A DNA stretch of 50,282 nt from an uncultured Methylibium sp. (GTDB lineage Bacteria; Pseudomonadota; Gammaproteobacteria; Burkholderiales; Burkholderiaceae_C): the NCBI RefSeq assembly GCF_902826655.1, contig NZ_CADEFR010000025.1, forward strand, positions 1-50,282. Reading direction: 5' to 3'. The notes under the pieces are model-generated. The model saw nothing but the letters and a program-made list of their open reading frames with translations. It was not told where the DNA came from and did no database searches. Every line of letters begins with the position of its first letter. Position 1 is the stretch's first letter. Positions 47,906-50,282 of the stretch are shown here, piece by piece. Both the position numbers and the translations under genes were made by a program.

Positions 47906-49630
47906 ATGAGCCTGCAGATGTTCGGTATTCCGGTGTCGCGCGGCGTCGCGATCGGGCGGGCCGTGCTGGTCGCTTCGAGCCGCGTGGACGTCGCGCACTA
48001 TTTCATCGAGCCGGCGCAGGTCGAGCCCGAGATCGAGCGCCTGCGCGCCGCACGGGATGCCGTCGCCGCGGAACTGGGCGGCTTGCAACGCGACATGCCC
48101 GCGGATGCGCCATCAGAGCTGTCGGCGCTGCTCGACGTGCACCTGATGCTGCTGCATGACGAGGCCCTGACGGGGGCGACCGGTCATTGGATCCGAGAGC
48201 GTCACTACAACGCCGAGTGGGCCTTGTCGGCGCAGCTCGAGGTGCTGGCGCGGCAGTTCGACGAGATGGAGAACGACTACCTGCGTGAGCGCAAGGCCGA
48301 CCTCGAGCAGGTGGTCGAGCGCCTGCTGGGCGCGCTGATGCACCTCGGCGGCGGAGCCCCGTCGGGGCTGGGCGTGAACCCGCGGGACTTTGCCGGCGAG
48401 GACCCGCTGGTTCTGGTCGCCAACGACATCGCGCCGGCCGACATGCTGCAGTTCAAGCGCAGCGTCTTCACGGGCTTCGTGACCGACGTCGGCGGTAGGA
48501 CCTCTCACACGGCGATCGTGGCCCGCAGCCTCGACATTCCCGCCGTGGTCGGAGCGCGAGAGGCCAGTCGCGTCATCCGGCAGGATGACTGGGTGGTGAT
48601 CGACGGCGATGTCGGCATCGTGATCATCGATCCGTCACCGATCGTGCTGGAGGAGTACCGCTTCAGGCAGCGACAGAGCGAACTGGAGCGCGAGCGCTTG
48701 ACCCGCCTGCGGCACACGCCCGCCGTGACGCTCGATGGCGAACGGGTCGAACTGCTGGCCAATATCGAGCTGCCGGGAGATGCGGCCGCTGCGCTGGAGG
48801 CCGGCGCCGTTGGTGTCGGCTTGTTCCGCAGCGAGTTTCTGTTCATGAACCGCAGCAGCGGAGATCTTCCCGGCGAGGACGAGCAGTACGAGGCCTACCG
48901 GGCTGTCGTCGAGGCGATGCAGGGCCTGCCGGTGACGATCCGGACGGTCGACATCGGTGCCGACAAGCCGCTGGAGCGCATGTCGCTGCACGAGCTGCGG
49001 CATGAACATGTGCTGAATCCCGCGCTTGGCCGGCGCGCGATTCGCTGGAGCTTGTCGGAGCCCAGCATGTTCCGTCAGCAATTGAGGGCGATCTTGCGGG
49101 CCAGCGCGCATGGGCAGGTCAGGTTACTGGTGCCGATGCTGGCTCACCTCTCCGAGATCCGGGGAACTTTCGATGCGATCACGCGTGCAAAGCAGCAGCT
49201 GAACGAGAGCGGGCGGGCCTTCGGGGCGGTACCGGTAGGCGCGATGATCGAAGTGCCTGCAGCGGCCTTGATGATCGACCGTTTCCTCGAGTCGTTCGAT
49301 TTCGTCTCGATCGGCACGAACGACTTGATCCAGTACACCCTGGCGATCGATCGTGCCGACGAGTCGGTGTCTCACCTGTATGACCCGTGGCATCCAGCGG
49401 TGCAGGAACTGATCGATCGAACGATTCGGACTGCTCGCAGCCGAGGCAAGCCAGTAAGTGTGTGCGGCGAGATGGCTGGAGACCCAACGTTCACTGCGTC
49501 GCTGTTGGCGATGGGACTCAGAAGCTTTTCGATGCATCCAGCGCAGATCGCCACGATCAAGCAGCAGATCCTGCGGGCGGATTCGCGCAAGGCGAGAGAA
49601 GACTCGTCCGAGCTGCAGCCAACAGCCTGA
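47906..49630 (+). CDS. ptsI: PTS enzyme I (PEP-protein phosphotransferase)
   Basis: Takes phosphate from PEP and passes it to HPr. The 574-aa protein is full length: N-terminal HPr-binding domain with the active His201 in GGRTSHTAIVARS, then the PEP-binding barrel with FRSEFLFMNR, IRTVDIGADKPL, DFVSIGTNDLIQYTLAIDR and the catalytic Cys in VSVCGEMAGDP. It completes the PEP-EI-HPr-EIIA chain. It is transcribed away from the inverted acyltransferase across a 115-nt divergent gap. Confidence 0.97.
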   Translation: MSLQMFGIPVSRGVAIGRAVLVASSRVDVAHYFIEPAQVEPEIERLRAARDAVAAELGGLQRDMPADAPSELSALLDVHLMLLHDEALTGATGHWIRERHYNAEWALSAQLEVLARQFDEMENDYLRERKADLEQVVERLLGALMHLGGGAPSGLGVNPRDFAGEDPLVLVANDIAPADMLQFKRSVFTGFVTDVGGRTSHTAIVARSLDIPAVVGAREASRVIRQDDWVVIDGDVGIVIIDPSPIVLEEYRFRQRQSELERERLTRLRHTPAVTLDGERVELLANIELPGDAAAALEAGAVGVGLFRSEFLFMNRSSGDLPGEDEQYEAYRAVVEAMQGLPVTIRTVDIGADKPLERMSLHELRHEHVLNPALGRRAIRWSLSEPSMFRQQLRAILRASAHGQVRLLVPMLAHLSEIRGTFDAITRAKQQLNESGRAFGAVPVGAMIEVPAAALMIDRFLESFDFVSIGTNDLIQYTLAIDRADESVSHLYDPWHPAVQELIDRTIRTARSRGKPVSVCGEMAGDPTFTASLLAMGLRSFSMHPAQIATIKQQILRADSRKAREDSSELQPTA

Positions 49631-49643
49631 CAGGGGCGAGATG

Positions 49644-49661
49644 ACGCACTGCCGAGTGCGT
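49644..49661 (+). terminator. Hairpin after ptsI
   Basis: ACGCACT (49644-49650) and AGTGCGT (49655-49661) form a 7-bp stem with loop GCCG, 13 nt after the ptsI stop. No T tract follows, so termination is uncertain. Confidence 0.4.
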
Positions 49662-49663
49662 GC

Positions 49664-49693
49664 TTGCGGCGACCCCCAGAACAGTGCTAGACT
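49664..49693 (+). promoter_or_regulatory. Possible upstream rRNA promoter
   Basis: TTGCGG (49664-49669) and TAGACT (49688-49693) are separated by 18 nt. This is a weaker match than the downstream promoter but is placed as a tandem rRNA promoter. Confidence 0.35.
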
Positions 49694-49763
49694 GCGAGGC
49701 TCTGCTGCGGAGTGAGTCGCTGAACGCGAACTTAAGCCGCTGTGGAGGAAAGATCGGGATCAC

Positions 49764-49792
49764 TTGACGCAGGGTTAAAAACACTGCACAAT
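49764..49792 (+). promoter_or_regulatory. rRNA operon promoter
   Basis: TTGACG (49764-49769) and CACAAT (49787-49792) are exactly 17 nt apart, just upstream of the boxA leader. Transcription would start near 49799. Confidence 0.65.
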
Positions 49793-49971
49793 CCCATCTC
49801 TCTGCTGATAACGATCAGCGATGCCGTAAGGCAGTGCTCTTTAACAAACAACAGCCGATAAGCGTGGGCGTTTGAAGGCGAGTGCCAAGGTCGCAAGACC
49901 GAGGTCTCATGACCTTAAACGCTCACTGAAGTGAAGTTCACTTCAATTCTTTGAGCAAACATTCAAGATCG
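49793..49971 (+). other. rRNA leader region
   Basis: Untranslated 5' leader of the rRNA operon, with no ORF. Besides boxA it holds GCTGAT/ATCAGC (804-809 and 814-819 of 49xxx), GGTC-GCAA-GACC near 49889-49900, and TGAAGTGAA (49927-49935) with TTCACTTCA (49937-49945), a perfect 9-bp inverted repeat around one base. The region near the 16S start should pair with sequence after 16S for RNase III cleavage; that partner is outside the window. From the ptsI stop (49630) to 49792 I see only the hairpin and promoters listed. Confidence 0.75.
49835..49846 (+). promoter_or_regulatory. boxA antitermination site
   Basis: TGCTCTTTAACA matches the boxA sequence that recruits NusB-S10 for rRNA antitermination. 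It lies about 35 nt after the predicted transcription start and 126 nt before 16S. Confidence 0.88.
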
Positions 49972-50282
49972 AACTGAAGAGTTTGATCCTGGCTCAGATT
50001 GAACGCTGGCGGCATGCCTTACACATGCAAGTCGAACGGTAACGCGGGGCAACCTGGCGACGAGTGGCGAACGGGTGAGTAATGCATCGGAACGTGCCCA
50101 GTAGTGGGGGATAGCCCGGCGAAAGCCGGATTAATACCGCATACGACCTACGGGTGAAAGCGGGGGATCGCAAGACCTCGCGCTATTGGAGCGGCCGATG
50201 TCAGATTAGCTAGTTGGTGGGGTAAAAGCCTACCAAGGCGACGATCTGTAGCTGGTCTGAGAGGACGACCAGCCACACTGGG
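49972..50282 (+). rRNA. 16S ribosomal RNA, 5' part
   Basis: The sequence AACTGAAGAGTTTGATCCTG begins the small-subunit rRNA, followed by GGCTCAG, GGCGGCATGCC, ACACATGCAAGTCGAACG and the V1-V2 region. It runs off the window near helix 15. The sequence is clearly betaproteobacterial, order Burkholderiales. The 5' base is placed by comparison with the known E. coli start and could vary by a few nt. Confidence 0.97.

Overview
The window is GC-rich, gene-dense chromosomal DNA of a betaproteobacterium, order Burkholderiales, most likely the Rubrivivax/Leptothrix/Ideonella side of the order. The 16S rRNA start at the right end, the yajC-secD-secF, def-fmt and pgk-pyk-fba-purC gene orders, the Calvin-type class II aldolase, the ManX-like EIIA/HPr/EI set and an HPr carrying Ser46 all fit this. 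Genus level is inference. There is no transposase, integrase, CRISPR array, phage gene or clear island. The window runs from a truncated tRNA-Phe to a truncated rRNA operon.

Layout. 1-3.6 kb: tRNA-Phe, then the yajC-secD-secF translocase genes. 3.6-6.4 kb: a large DUF1631 gene convergent on smg. 6.5-11.4 kb: dprA and a LysM protein on the minus strand, divergent from def-fmt-htpX. 11.5-14 kb: a small lipoprotein, a secreted DUF2807 repeat protein behind a perfect ribosome-site hairpin, and azlCD. 14-18.9 kb: pgk, pyk, fba and purC. 19-25 kb: a TPR-like protein, a thioredoxin-TPR protein, purE-purK-tsaC and an SGNH-like lipoprotein with altered catalytic motifs. 25-29.8 kb: a SemiSWEET gene coupled to PBP4, a DMT exporter, and the overlapping tsaB-rimI-uracil-DNA glycosylase set. 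29.8-34.4 kb: a PAS-GGDEF-EAL protein, a CorA-like channel and hemB. 34.4-36.5 kb: a candidate small RNA, hemJ, a VanZ-like protein and a [2Fe-2S] protein. 36.5-43.1 kb: an alpha/beta hydrolase, a PBP5/6-type carboxypeptidase, D-amino-acid transaminase, ybeD-lipB-lipA, an HPP-CBS protein and a DUF4197 protein. 43.1-49.6 kb: a degenerate histidine kinase/receiver protein, a CaiB-type CoA-transferase, a lipoprotein, and EIIA-HPr-(inverted acyltransferase)-EI. 49.6-50.3 kb: rRNA promoter, leader with boxA, and the 16S start.

How the genes work together. Most is housekeeping: protein export, N-terminal formyl-methionine processing, lower glycolysis, purine synthesis, t6A tRNA modification (tsaB and tsaC), cell-wall trimming with D-amino-acid supply, lipoylation and haem synthesis (hemB and hemJ diverge around the small-RNA locus). 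The PTS genes have no permease beside them and look like a regulatory phosphorelay.

The least ordinary signals are regulatory: (1) a roughly 95-nt candidate small RNA at 34514-34608 with an anti-Shine-Dalgarno loop and a strong terminator; (2) a perfect 10-bp inverted repeat enclosing the ribosome-binding site of the DUF2807 gene; (3) repeated -10-like boxes ending about 6 nt before ATG codons that lack a Shine-Dalgarno site, suggesting leaderless mRNAs; (4) degenerate enzyme-like proteins (SGNH-like and histidine-kinase-like). No wholly new multi-gene system is evident.
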